Origin: Fuerstiella marisgermanici | Lineage (GTDB): Bacteria; Planctomycetota; Planctomycetia; Planctomycetales; Planctomycetaceae | Length of the DNA: 64,000 nt | Direction: 5' to 3' | Assembly (NCBI RefSeq): GCF_001983935.1 | Contig: NZ_CP017641.1 | Location: 2,666,001 to 2,730,000 of the forward strand | Shown here: piece by piece, positions 27,370 to 35,809 of the stretch | Layout of the letters: each line of letters begins with the position of its first letter | Position numbering within the stretch: position 1 is the stretch's first letter | Notes under the pieces: model-generated | What the model saw: only the letters and a program-made list of their open reading frames with translations | The model's database searches: none | Told to the model about the DNA's origin: nothing | Program-made: the position numbers and the translations under genes

Positions 27370-28503
27370 ATGCCCCGCTTCATCGTATCTCTTATCGCGG
27401 CAGCAGTCCTGATTGGGCTGCTTGTGTATTCGCAGCAGACCAGCGGGCCGCTTGTTGTGTCCGGCTTTATCGAAGCTGACGAAATCCGCGTGGGCTCGCG
27501 CGTTGGTGGGCGAGTACTAAACGTTCTGGTTTCCGAGGGCCAGACGGTTGCGACCGATCAAGTGCTGGTCCAGCTCGAACCGTTCGACCTGCTCGAACGC
27601 AAGGCCGAGGCCGAGCAAATGGTGGCGGTCGCGAGTGCCGCTCATGACAAGCTGGTCGCGGGGTCGCGGCCGGAAGAAGTTGGTCAGGCAGAAGCTCGCG
27701 TGAGGCAGATCCAGGCCGGGCTCGATTTGCTGAACAACGGACCTCGACCACAGGAAATCGCCGCCGCGGAAGCCGACGTTCGACTGGCGGAAGCCAAACT
27801 AGCACTGGCTAAGAAGGTCTATCACCGCGTCGAAACGCTGTTTGGAAAACAGGCCGCCGACAAAAGCGACCTGGACGAATCAGCCACAAAGCTAAGCGTC
27901 GCTCTAGCCGCCGTCGATTCACGCATTGAGCAACTGGCTTTGCTAAAGGAAGGCTCGCGAGCGGAAGACAAAGCACGGGCGAAAGCTCAGTTGGATGAAG
28001 CGAAACAACAGCTGGCTCTTCAGAAGAACGGTTTTCGTGCGGAAGAAATTCGAGAAGCGAAGGCCAGGCTGGACGCGGCGAGTGCTTCACTGCGAATCAT
28101 CGAACGACAGCTTGATGAATTGCAAATCGTGAGTCCCGCCGACGCTGTTGTCGAAGCCATCGAACTGCAACCGGGAGACCTGGTGTCGCCGAACGCCCCC
28201 GCGATCTCACTGGTGAATTCAGAATTGCTGTGGGTGCGAGCCTACGTGCCGGAAGATCATCTCAATCTGCAGACCGGCCAAGCAGTGGATGTGAAAGTCG
28301 ACAGTTTTCCGGACCGCACCTTCGCTGGTGAAGTCGTCTTTGTGGCGAGGCAGGCGGAATTTACGCCGGCAAATGTTCAAACACCGGAAGAACGATCGAA
28401 GCAGGTCTTTCGCATCAAAGTCCGGCTGGTGGAAGGCCTGGACGTGCTGCGACCTGGCATGGCGGCCGACGTCATTCTTTCCAGCGAAGGCAACCCGGCG
28501 TGA
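27370..28503 (+). CDS. HlyD-family periplasmic adaptor of an ABC-2 exporter
   Basis: A single N-terminal anchor (IVSLIAAAVLIGLLVYSQQ) is followed by the biotinyl-lipoyl half GSRVGGRVLNVLVSEGQTVA, a very long coiled-coil hairpin (about residues 75-250) and the returning half LQIVSPADAVVEAIELQPGD. The C-terminal beta-barrel has VDVKVDSFPDRTFAGEVVFV. This is the YbhG/EmrA-like membrane fusion group. The coiled coil contains internal repeats built on GSRPEEV, NGPRPQEI, GSRAEDK and NGFRAEEI. The next gene overlaps by 4 nt (GTGA), so the two form an operon. Together they would export a small molecule or lipid; substrate unknown. Confidence 0.9.
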   Translation: MPRFIVSLIAAAVLIGLLVYSQQTSGPLVVSGFIEADEIRVGSRVGGRVLNVLVSEGQTVATDQVLVQLEPFDLLERKAEAEQMVAVASAAHDKLVAGSRPEEVGQAEARVRQIQAGLDLLNNGPRPQEIAAAEADVRLAEAKLALAKKVYHRVETLFGKQAADKSDLDESATKLSVALAAVDSRIEQLALLKEGSRAEDKARAKAQLDEAKQQLALQKNGFRAEEIREAKARLDAASASLRIIERQLDELQIVSPADAVVEAIELQPGDLVSPNAPAISLVNSELLWVRAYVPEDHLNLQTGQAVDVKVDSFPDRTFAGEVVFVARQAEFTPANVQTPEERSKQVFRIKVRLVEGLDVLRPGMAADVILSSEGNPA

Positions 28504-30716
28504 CTCAGCCCGTCATCGAAGTGGATGGACTGACGCGACGGTTTGGCACCTTCACCGCCGTTCGCGACGTCAGGTTTCAGGTGGAACGAGGTTCGATTTT
28601 CGGACTGCTCGGCCCCAACGGCAGCGGCAAGTCAACGATTATTCGCATGCTGTGTGGCGTGCTTTCGCCCAGCGATGGACGAGCGTCGGTACTGGGTTTC
28701 GATGCCGCCACTGAAGCCGAGCAGATCAAACGCCGCATCGGCTACATGTCTCAAAAATTCAGCCTGTACACAGATCTCAGCGTGCGGGAGAACCTTCATT
28801 TCTATGGGCGAATCTACGGTCTCGATCCGATTCGACTGCAGCGCCGGTTTGACGACGTTGTCGAACTCACGGGCATTGGCGACCGATTGGATCAGTTGGC
28901 AGGCACGCTGTCCGGCGGCTGGAAGCAGCGACTGGCGTTGGCAGGTTCGTTGATCCACGAACCCGACGTCATCTTTCTGGACGAACCCACCGCCGGCATC
29001 GACCCCGTTGCCCGGCGGCAGCTTTGGGACTTGCTGTTTGAACTGTCTGGCAAGGGCGTGACGCTGTTCGTGACGACGCACTACATGGACGAAGCCGAAC
29101 GATGCACGGATGTCGGCTACATCTACAATTCCAGGCTGCTGGTCTGCGGAAAGCCGGACGAACTCAAACAACTGCCTGATGTCACGCCCACTGGAACTCA
29201 GCGATGGGAACTGGAAGTCAACCATCCGGCCACTCACCTGCAGCAGCTGAGATCTCTGGAAGGTGTCCGAGACGCCACGCTGTTCGGCCAGACGATTCAC
29301 GTGTTGTCTGACGACGCGACATCGCCGCCTACAATGATTGACCACCTTGGCCTGCCTCCGTCTGAGGTGGAAGCACGCAGCATCACGCCGTCATTGGAAG
29401 ACGTGTTCGTGACGCTCAGCCGCGCCGCCGAGCGTGGCGAAATCATTGAACAGCCGGCAGTGTCGCCCGAACCAGTTCCCGCCGAGCCTGTCGCAGACGA
29501 CGATTCCGTCCCGAAGGCATCACCGGCAAAGGCATTCGACGAGCGCCCTTTGCAAAAGAAGCGAGGCACATTCGCGGGATTCGCCGCCGTGTTTCTGAAG
29601 GAGTTCTCACACATTCGCCGTGAGCCAGCGACGCTGTTTTTTGCGTTTGTGGTACCGGTGATGCAGACCATCGTTTTCGGCATCGCCATCAACACAGAAA
29701 TCGAAGACATCCCCACCGTGGTGTTCGACCTGGACGGGCGCAGCCATGCGCGCGAACTGAAAGACGCGTTTCGGAATACGAATACGTTTACCATCGTCGA
29801 ACGAGTGCTAAACGAGGAAGCGTTCGACCGAGCACTCACGTCAGGCCGCGCGAAGGTGGGAGTGCGAATTCCGGCCGACTACAGCGATCGCTTGTTGGCC
29901 GGTCAACAGACGCAGGTGCAGGTGTTGATCGACGGCAGTGATTCGCAGGTCGCCACCACGGCGCTAAACACGGCCAATCTGCTGGCAATGAATCTGTCGA
30001 TCGGTCGAGCCAAAGCACTGGCCGACACAATGCCCGTCGTCCCTGCTCGAGACGAAACAGGGGCGACGGCGCTGCCCATTCAGATTCGCACTCGGCTGCT
30101 GTACAACCCGAATCTCGAAAGCTCGCACTTTTTCGTGCCTGGCCTGGTGGGAATCATTCTGCAACTAGTCACGCTGTTTCTGACAGCCTTCGCCATCGTG
30201 CGCGAACGAGAACTGGGGACTCTGGAACAGTTGTTCGTGACACCAGTTAGCCGAGCGGGCTTGTTGCTGGGAAAGCTGGCTCCGTACGCTTTGCTGGCGT
30301 TTGGTGAAACACTTATCGTGATGAACGTGATGGTATTTCTGTTCGACGTCCCGATCCGCGGCGATATCGGTCTGCTGCTGATGCTGTCGTTTCTGTTCCT
30401 GCTATGTGCCCTCGGACTGGGCCTGTTCGTGTCAACGATCTCGAAGACGCAGCTGCAGGCATTTCAGTTTGCCTTCATCATTATGCTGCCGTCCGTGCTG
30501 TTGTCTGGATTCATGTTTCCGCGCAGCCAAATGCCCGGCCCTATTTACATCGCGACGTTTGCCATCCCGGTGACGTACTACCTGGAAATTCTGCGAGCAA
30601 TCGTATTGCGCGGAGCGGACCTGATTGACGTTTTGCCATCCGTGCTGGGGCTCGGTATTTCCACCGTGCTGATTCTGGCTCTCAGCCTGATGCGATTCCG
30701 CAAGCAACTGGCGTGA
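28500..30716 (+). CDS. ABC-2 exporter, ATPase fused to permease
   Basis: Start GTG overlaps the adaptor stop. Residues 1-310 are a complete ABC ATPase: Walker A GPNGSGKST, signature LSGGWKQRLALAGSL, Walker B VIFLDEPTAGIDP and H-switch LFVTTHYMDEAERC. A Pro/Ala/Glu-rich linker (about 315-350) leads into an ABC-2 permease (about 360-738). The permease has TM1 at ATLFFAFVVPVMQTIVFGIA, a large extracellular loop, and five further helices, including FFVPGLVGIILQLVTLFLTA and VLLSGFMFPRSQMPGPIYI. In E. coli the related YbhF and YbhS/R are separate proteins; here one chain should dimerise into a full transporter. It pairs with the HlyD-type adaptor upstream. Confidence 0.93.
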   Translation: MTQPVIEVDGLTRRFGTFTAVRDVRFQVERGSIFGLLGPNGSGKSTIIRMLCGVLSPSDGRASVLGFDAATEAEQIKRRIGYMSQKFSLYTDLSVRENLHFYGRIYGLDPIRLQRRFDDVVELTGIGDRLDQLAGTLSGGWKQRLALAGSLIHEPDVIFLDEPTAGIDPVARRQLWDLLFELSGKGVTLFVTTHYMDEAERCTDVGYIYNSRLLVCGKPDELKQLPDVTPTGTQRWELEVNHPATHLQQLRSLEGVRDATLFGQTIHVLSDDATSPPTMIDHLGLPPSEVEARSITPSLEDVFVTLSRAAERGEIIEQPAVSPEPVPAEPVADDDSVPKASPAKAFDERPLQKKRGTFAGFAAVFLKEFSHIRREPATLFFAFVVPVMQTIVFGIAINTEIEDIPTVVFDLDGRSHARELKDAFRNTNTFTIVERVLNEEAFDRALTSGRAKVGVRIPADYSDRLLAGQQTQVQVLIDGSDSQVATTALNTANLLAMNLSIGRAKALADTMPVVPARDETGATALPIQIRTRLLYNPNLESSHFFVPGLVGIILQLVTLFLTAFAIVRERELGTLEQLFVTPVSRAGLLLGKLAPYALLAFGETLIVMNVMVFLFDVPIRGDIGLLLMLSFLFLLCALGLGLFVSTISKTQLQAFQFAFIIMLPSVLLSGFMFPRSQMPGPIYIATFAIPVTYYLEILRAIVLRGADLIDVLPSVLGLGISTVLILALSLMRFRKQLA

Positions 30717-30733
30717 TGGCAACCTCCTGCACC

Positions 30734-30811
30734 GAAATTCGCCGTAGCCGCCGATGGGACGATTTACCTGCGGCTAGCGTCGTGCGGCTGACGAATTTCT
30801 GGGCGAATTTC
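30734..30811. repeat. Nested inverted repeat downstream of the ABC exporter operon
   Basis: The outer arms GAAATTCGCC (30734-30743) and GGCGAATTTC (30802-30811) are perfect over 10 bp. Inside them, TAGCCGC (30745-30751) and GCGGCTA (30770-30776) pair over 7 bp. No T-tract follows, so this is more likely a palindromic repeat or a processing signal than an intrinsic terminator. It begins 17 nt after the stop. Confidence 0.5.
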
Positions 30812-30993
30812 GAATTGCACGACAGAGCTCAGGGCCGTGCTCGGCATGAATTGAGGCGTGCCACGGACTTGGCTGGTGCCCTACCTCGACGAAAACGATG
30901 GCAGAGCCGGTAGCACTTAATCTCTCAGGATCTGGCCGGCATGGCATTGGTTACGTTTGTAATCGGCCGGAGACTGTCCGGTGTTACACGATG

Positions 30994-32409
30994 TTATGGC
31001 AGTGGGTGTGGTTGTGCGATGGGGCCTTCGGGACCATGAACGTAGTTGGAATACGGCAACTGCACGGGGACCAGACCACGCCCGTCAGCGAGCGGAACTT
31101 CTGTCATGACACTCGTGAGCGGCACGTTGGCACGAATCGGGATGTCACCGATTTCCAGTCCTGAGTCAGAAACCCAGCCGAGGTTGCGGTCGGCATTAAG
31201 GTCCGACGAATATCGAAGAGCATCTTCCACATCGGGATTCGTGCGAGCTTCAATCAACTGATGGTAGAGCGTTGCCGTGACGTTCTTCCATGGCTCAGCA
31301 AACACGGGAATACCGTTCGTTACTCCGTTGCTGAACCGTTCCGAATACACACTTACCGCAAAATAGACTTTGCTGCCATTGGCGATTTCGACAGACCCGT
31401 GATAGCCGCCCATCCCTGATCGGGAATCGACTTCGTCTAACTCCGAGCCGGTTTCATACGTTCGTGAGCGGGACGCGGTGCTGGCCTGTGAGGAGTTTGC
31501 GGCTTGAGCGTCCGTCGTCAGAAGGGTGCCGGGTGGTAGTATAAAATTGAAGACCGTGTTTTCCAGGTCGTACGAATTCAGCAGGCCCTTTCGGTACAGA
31601 TAAGTTGCGTAGTTCTGAATGTCGCCGCGTGTTACGGTCGTCGGCGTATAGCCCACAAGCGGGTGTGACGGCAACGGGGTCGAGCGGATCGATTGGTTGT
31701 CATAGTACTGCAGCAGCACGTTGTTCAAATGCTCGTCTCGCATCGCGGCTGCGAGGCTTCCATCGATCAACTCAACGTCTGCCGCAGACCAGTCTGTGTC
31801 GCCGCTGACGTAAAGATTCACGTAGAACAGATCGCGAATAATCTTGCCGCCTCGATACTTCAGGTCGTCGCTCGGCGATTCGGTCGCGCCGTCCAACAGT
31901 TGCTGGCGTCGGTAACCGTTTCCTGACGCCTGGACAAACGCGCCGCGCTGACTTCGGGTTTGTGAGCCTCGCGTATTTTCGCCGTTTGCTCGAGAATATC
32001 CGACCGCTCGGACAGCCAGCGAACCACCGCGCGGCGGCAAGGGCCATGGACTCCAGAATTCGGTCGGATCCTCGCCAGGTTCTGTCGGCGCAGGGTTGGG
32101 ATGGGTGACAGGAATTGTCGGAGTTGTGTCCGGATCCGGGACGGGAACGCCGGGTGGGTATGGCGATGTGCCGGGATACGGTGAAGGATTCCAAACAATC
32201 GGCGCACCGCCTGGCCCGCCGGGCATTCCCGGATAGCCAACGTTGTACCAGGGCAGTCCACCAGGAAAAGCGCGCGGGTTGTAGAACCCAAATGGCTGAC
32301 CAGCGTACCCGTTCGGAAATCTGCCCGGCCCGACCATTGGGCCGCATCCGACCAGCAGAATGAACGCGCAGCAACATCCCAGCAGCAATTGCGGTGGAGA
32401 AATCTTCAT
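30994..32409 (-). CDS. Lipoprotein with Pro/Gly-rich linker and a protease-like C-terminal domain of unknown activity
   Basis: An N-terminal lipoprotein signal ends in a lipobox (ILLVGCG). A Pro/Gly/Tyr-rich stretch (about residues 25-120) follows, then a charged linker. The C-terminal 300 residues read as a folded domain: IIRDLFYVNLYVSGDTDWS, VFNFILPPGTLL, GGYHGSVEI, VYFAVSVYSE, ATLYHQLIEARTNPDV and GWVSDSGLEIGD. That order resembles secreted bacterial proteins with SHE--EA-TDP followed by GEIGD, but the presumed HExxE is here HQLIE. I do not recognise a named family with certainty. It is monocistronic and divergent from the subtilisin gene. Confidence 0.65.
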   Translation of the reverse strand: MKISPPQLLLGCCCAFILLVGCGPMVGPGRFPNGYAGQPFGFYNPRAFPGGLPWYNVGYPGMPGGPGGAPIVWNPSPYPGTSPYPPGVPVPDPDTTPTIPVTHPNPAPTEPGEDPTEFWSPWPLPPRGGSLAVRAVGYSRANGENTRGSQTRSQRGAFVQASGNGYRRQQLLDGATESPSDDLKYRGGKIIRDLFYVNLYVSGDTDWSAADVELIDGSLAAAMRDEHLNNVLLQYYDNQSIRSTPLPSHPLVGYTPTTVTRGDIQNYATYLYRKGLLNSYDLENTVFNFILPPGTLLTTDAQAANSSQASTASRSRTYETGSELDEVDSRSGMGGYHGSVEIANGSKVYFAVSVYSERFSNGVTNGIPVFAEPWKNVTATLYHQLIEARTNPDVEDALRYSSDLNADRNLGWVSDSGLEIGDIPIRANVPLTSVMTEVPLADGRGLVPVQLPYSNYVHGPEGPIAQPHPLP

Positions 32410-32853
32410 GATATTTGAAGTAGCAGCAGGAGAGAGAGGATGCTGCGATTTGGAGTTGACGCAATCGTTGTCGGTGAGTGCCGCAACGCTTTGGGTCGCT
32501 GAGAAACCAGATCACAACCAGGAGACTTTTGGCCCGCGACATAGACAACCGTCAGATTGGCTGGCCATAGTTGCCGTAGACCGGAGAGAAGTCGCAATGT
32601 ATGCAGATTTTCAAATCAGGAAAAGGTCACTTCTGCCGGTTCACGTCTGTGGCCAGGTGAGAAGCCTTCCAACTGCGTTTTGAATACTGGTACCGCTTCT
32701 GGTGCTCGTTCGTCGACTGCTGTTCGGGATGACGCGATGCGACTACCGCGGGCTGACGCAGGAACGATATTTACGCAGTTCGCTCACTCAGGTAACGTCC
32801 GCCGCGAGGCCATACGCTTGCAAAGCGTCCGCTACGGAATTGCCGAGGAATTC
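32410..32853. other. Divergent promoter region, no gene seen
   Basis: This 444-bp gap separates the lipoprotein gene (minus) and the subtilisin gene (plus). The frame of the subtilisin is open through much of it, but that extension has no signal peptide or domain similarity and is not counted as coding. No operator-like palindrome was noticed. Confidence 0.4.
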
Positions 32854-34395
32854 ATGAACATTCGTCCCCATCGCATCCTGCTACTGGTCTGCGCCGTCCT
32901 GTTCTTCACAGAACAGACCGCCTTCGCGCGGAAGTTCCGACTGCATTCGCGGTGCCGAGCGGAGCATCGGCTATCTTCAGAACTGGCGATGGTCCGTCAC
33001 GCCAAGTCTCATTACATGGGAGTCTGCCGCGACGGAAAAGCCGTGTTTGAAGTGCCGGTCGAGCAGGAACAGGTCATGCGTTCGATGGCGGAAGGCGTTG
33101 AAAAAGAAGACGCCGTGCCTGAAGTGCGATCGACGCGCCTGTTAATCAGCTATGCCGATCAACGCAGCAAGCCTCGCGCTGAAACTCTGCGAGCCGCCGG
33201 GCTGAACATGATTCAGGACTACAGCCACGGTTCGTTTCTTATTGTTGAGCCCCAGGGAGCCGTCACATCCGACGCTGTGGAAACTCTACTGGCGGACGAC
33301 GCCGTGGCTTATGTGGCTCCTGACTACATCATGTCGATCCCGGACAGGGAAGCCGCTGATACAACGGGACCGGCCAATCCGGACGTGCTGTCAAACGATC
33401 CGTATCTTGACAGGCTGTGGGGAATGAAAAACTGCGGCGCGACAAAGGTCTGGCCCGTGATACGTGATTCCCCAACAGTAATCGTCGCCGTGATTGACAG
33501 CGGTGTCGACTACCGACATCCCGACCTGAAAGACAACATGTGGTCTCGAGGAGGCCAGCATGGATACGACTTCTACGACAACGATAACGATCCGCTGGAT
33601 GAAGAAAACCATGGAACTCACGTCGCCGGCACCATCGCAGGCGTCGGCAATAATGCAGTCGGCGTAGTTGGCGTGTCATGGAAGGCTCAGATCATGGCCA
33701 TGCGATTTTTGGGGCCGGATGGTTCCGGAGCGACTTCGGATGCTGTGAGATGCATCGACTGGGCGGTCGACAACGGAGCTCACATTTTGTGCAACAGTTG
33801 GGGCGGTCCGGACTCGTCGCCGGAACTGGCGGAAGCTGTCGCCCGCGCAGAACGGAAGGGCGTTTTGTTCGTCGCCGCGGCCGGCAACACAGGCGGAACA
33901 GGCAACAACAACGACCTTCGACCAGGCTACCCCGCCTCGCTGACTCAGGCAAACGTCATTGCGGTCGGAGCGATCGATGAAAACGATGCACGTGGTTCGT
34001 TTAGTCACTATGGACAACAGTCCGTCGACATCGGCGCACCGGGCGTGCAGATTTTGAGCACCACACGAAACAATAAGTACGACAGCTACAGTGGAACGTC
34101 CATGGCGGCTCCTCATGTGGCCGGAGCGGCGGCATTGGTCTGGGCCAACACTTTTGCAGCGCCCACTCAAACACCGACGCAGATGACGAAAGTTCGCGAT
34201 CTGATTTACGAAAACGCTCGTCCCGTCGCAGCACTCAGGCAGTTCTGGGGGCATCGAGCTCCAGCAAAAATTCCCGGCGGTGTGCTCGACATTTCCTTTC
34301 TCGCTCGCACTGCTCCGGACGTTCCGCCGGTCACGCCGACTCCTCGACGACGGCTGGTGGAAAATCGTATGATTGTGGATCCGACTCGGCTGTAA
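32854..34395 (+). CDS. Secreted subtilisin-like serine protease (S8)
   Basis: The ATG at 32854 is chosen because GAGGAA lies 3 nt before it and a signal peptide begins there (MNIRPHRILLLVCAVLFFTE). An inhibitor-like propeptide follows (TRLLISYADQRSK and HGSFLIVEPQGAV). The catalytic triad is complete: Asp in VIVAVIDSGVDYRHPDL, His in NHGTHVAGTIAG and Ser in YSGTSMAAPHVAGAAAL. The oxyanion Asn lies in FVAAAGNTGGTG. At 513 aa there is only a short Pro-rich tail after the protease domain, and no P-domain or sorting tail. Predicted extracellular endopeptidase, self-processed. It is monocistronic. Confidence 0.95.
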   Translation: MNIRPHRILLLVCAVLFFTEQTAFARKFRLHSRCRAEHRLSSELAMVRHAKSHYMGVCRDGKAVFEVPVEQEQVMRSMAEGVEKEDAVPEVRSTRLLISYADQRSKPRAETLRAAGLNMIQDYSHGSFLIVEPQGAVTSDAVETLLADDAVAYVAPDYIMSIPDREAADTTGPANPDVLSNDPYLDRLWGMKNCGATKVWPVIRDSPTVIVAVIDSGVDYRHPDLKDNMWSRGGQHGYDFYDNDNDPLDEENHGTHVAGTIAGVGNNAVGVVGVSWKAQIMAMRFLGPDGSGATSDAVRCIDWAVDNGAHILCNSWGGPDSSPELAEAVARAERKGVLFVAAAGNTGGTGNNNDLRPGYPASLTQANVIAVGAIDENDARGSFSHYGQQSVDIGAPGVQILSTTRNNKYDSYSGTSMAAPHVAGAAALVWANTFAAPTQTPTQMTKVRDLIYENARPVAALRQFWGHRAPAKIPGGVLDISFLARTAPDVPPVTPTPRRRLVENRMIVDPTRL

Positions 34396-34563
34396 GTCGT
34401 TCGGCAGATAAGAAATAACCGTAGTGGGATTCGTCAGAATTCCTTTGATCACGGAACCAACGCCGGGACTTCCGGCGAAGTCCACCACGGCAGGAAAGTC
34501 CTCACCAGCAGTGAGGTCAGTCGTGGAAATGTTTTTGCGGATGGAGTTCAGTATGTGGTGTCT

Positions 34564-34666
34564 GGAGCAGTTTGTCTTTTGCTGTGGACGGTTCGGGCTC
34601 GCGGGAAGCAGCCTTCGTACTGCGAAACGTTTGTTCTGCGGCCACAGGTCAGCGAGATTCGCTGTA
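34564..34666. repeat. Structured dispersed repeat, copy 2 of 3
   Basis: Related to the elements at 15525 and 56867. The outer stem CTGTGG (34582-34587) pairs with CCACAG (34642-34647). The terminal hairpin is CAGCGA-GAT-TCGCTG (34650-34664) with perfect arms. Relative to copy 3 both stems change bases on both sides while keeping pairing. The element ends with GCTGTA immediately before the ATG of the next gene. Confidence 0.72.
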
Positions 34667-35254
34667 ATGGCTGTAGCGAGTCTGTGCCTCAGTACGTCTG
34701 CAGTGGCGGATGATGTTTCACCCAAACCGTCCGTGCACGTGAAGTGCTGTGGTCGCATTCGGCACGGTCTGATGGCGATCGGCGGTGAAACCACAGGAAC
34801 GAAGATTCGATTTGAGCGAATCTCGTGGGAACTTAAGCTGAATGACGCGGCTCACCGAGCATTTGCGGAAAAGCACAACAAAGAACAGGTCGTCGTCACT
34901 GGTTCACTTCGCAAGGTGAAAGGAATCGAAGTCAAGGACCGCTGGATTGTCGACGTGAAGACCATCGCGGTTTGCGACCCAACCAAAGACAGAGAAGAAA
35001 CTCTGCTCGCCATCCACGGCACGCTGCGAAGCAAAGCCGCGGGCGTTGCAGCGGGAATGACGATTGAAGCGGGTGGCCAAAGCTGGCCCGTCGACTTTGC
35101 AACTGATCTCAGACTGCAGCCCGTTGCCGAATCGTTGCTGAATCAACACGTATCCCTGGTGGGACAGCTGAAGCAATTTCCGGAAGAGGAATCTCGCGAA
35201 CCGGTCCTGCAGGTCAAAACACTAAAGCTGCCCACAGACGACTGTCGCGAATAG
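34667..35254 (+). CDS. Small secreted protein of unknown function
   Basis: The ATG at 34667 starts a short signal peptide (MAVASLCLSTSAVADD); the frame is open upstream through the repeat, and that extension is not thought to be coding. The mature part (about 180 aa) carries VHVKCCGRIRHGLMAIGGET near its start, then VVVTGSLRKVKGIEVKDRWI and VSLVGQLKQFPEEES, which look like two OB-like or beta-barrel modules each ending in a VTG/VG strand. I recognise no named family. The start codon follows the structured repeat without a gap, so the repeat would be the leader of this mRNA. A terminator lies 92 nt downstream. Confidence 0.6.
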   Translation: MAVASLCLSTSAVADDVSPKPSVHVKCCGRIRHGLMAIGGETTGTKIRFERISWELKLNDAAHRAFAEKHNKEQVVVTGSLRKVKGIEVKDRWIVDVKTIAVCDPTKDREETLLAIHGTLRSKAAGVAAGMTIEAGGQSWPVDFATDLRLQPVAESLLNQHVSLVGQLKQFPEEESREPVLQVKTLKLPTDDCRE

Positions 35255-35345
35255 ACTCAAACGGCAGTGCCTGCCGACAGCCGCGCAGAGTGCGGGTCGG
35301 ATCGCTCGCCTGATTAACGCCAGCCCTTCAGGCATACGTTTTAGA

Positions 35346-35377
35346 AACGCCACGTCAACATGCGTGGCGTTCTTCAT
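35346..35377 (+). terminator. Candidate intrinsic terminator
   Basis: AACGCCACG (35346-35354) and CGTGGCGTT (35363-35371) form a perfect 9-bp stem with an 8-nt loop, followed by the T-rich CTTCATTT. It ends the 34667 gene. The remainder of the 555-bp gap 35255-35809 shows nothing else supportable. Confidence 0.55.
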
Positions 35378-35809
35378 TTCAAGGTCCGCATCGCGATACG
35401 GACGTCTGGCAGCAATGCACTGCTGGAGGCGTCGTCACGGCACTCATTGGTTGCGAATGGTGCGAGGAAACTCGTACGCCTGGGATCAGCCGAAAGCGAT
35501 ACGTATGAGGCACGAACAGCTGCCCTTCAACGGCCCGCTGAAGTGCCTGCCGATGCAACGTATTGGAAGGATTTCCGCACTTCGATTGACTGAGCTACAG
35601 AACGGAAGCGTAATAGCCCCGGACGCGCGAAGATGCGCGTTGTATCGATTGTTTACCAGGGAAAACCCGTTGACAAAAGTATTCATTCGGGAGAACCGCA
35701 CCAGCAGTTTTCCTGTTTGCGTCACTGAACCTGTCAAGTGACGCAAGATCTTCGATGGGGCTTCGACTGTTCTTCCAGGGCATCAATTCGCGCCCCGGAG
35801 AAAGAAACT

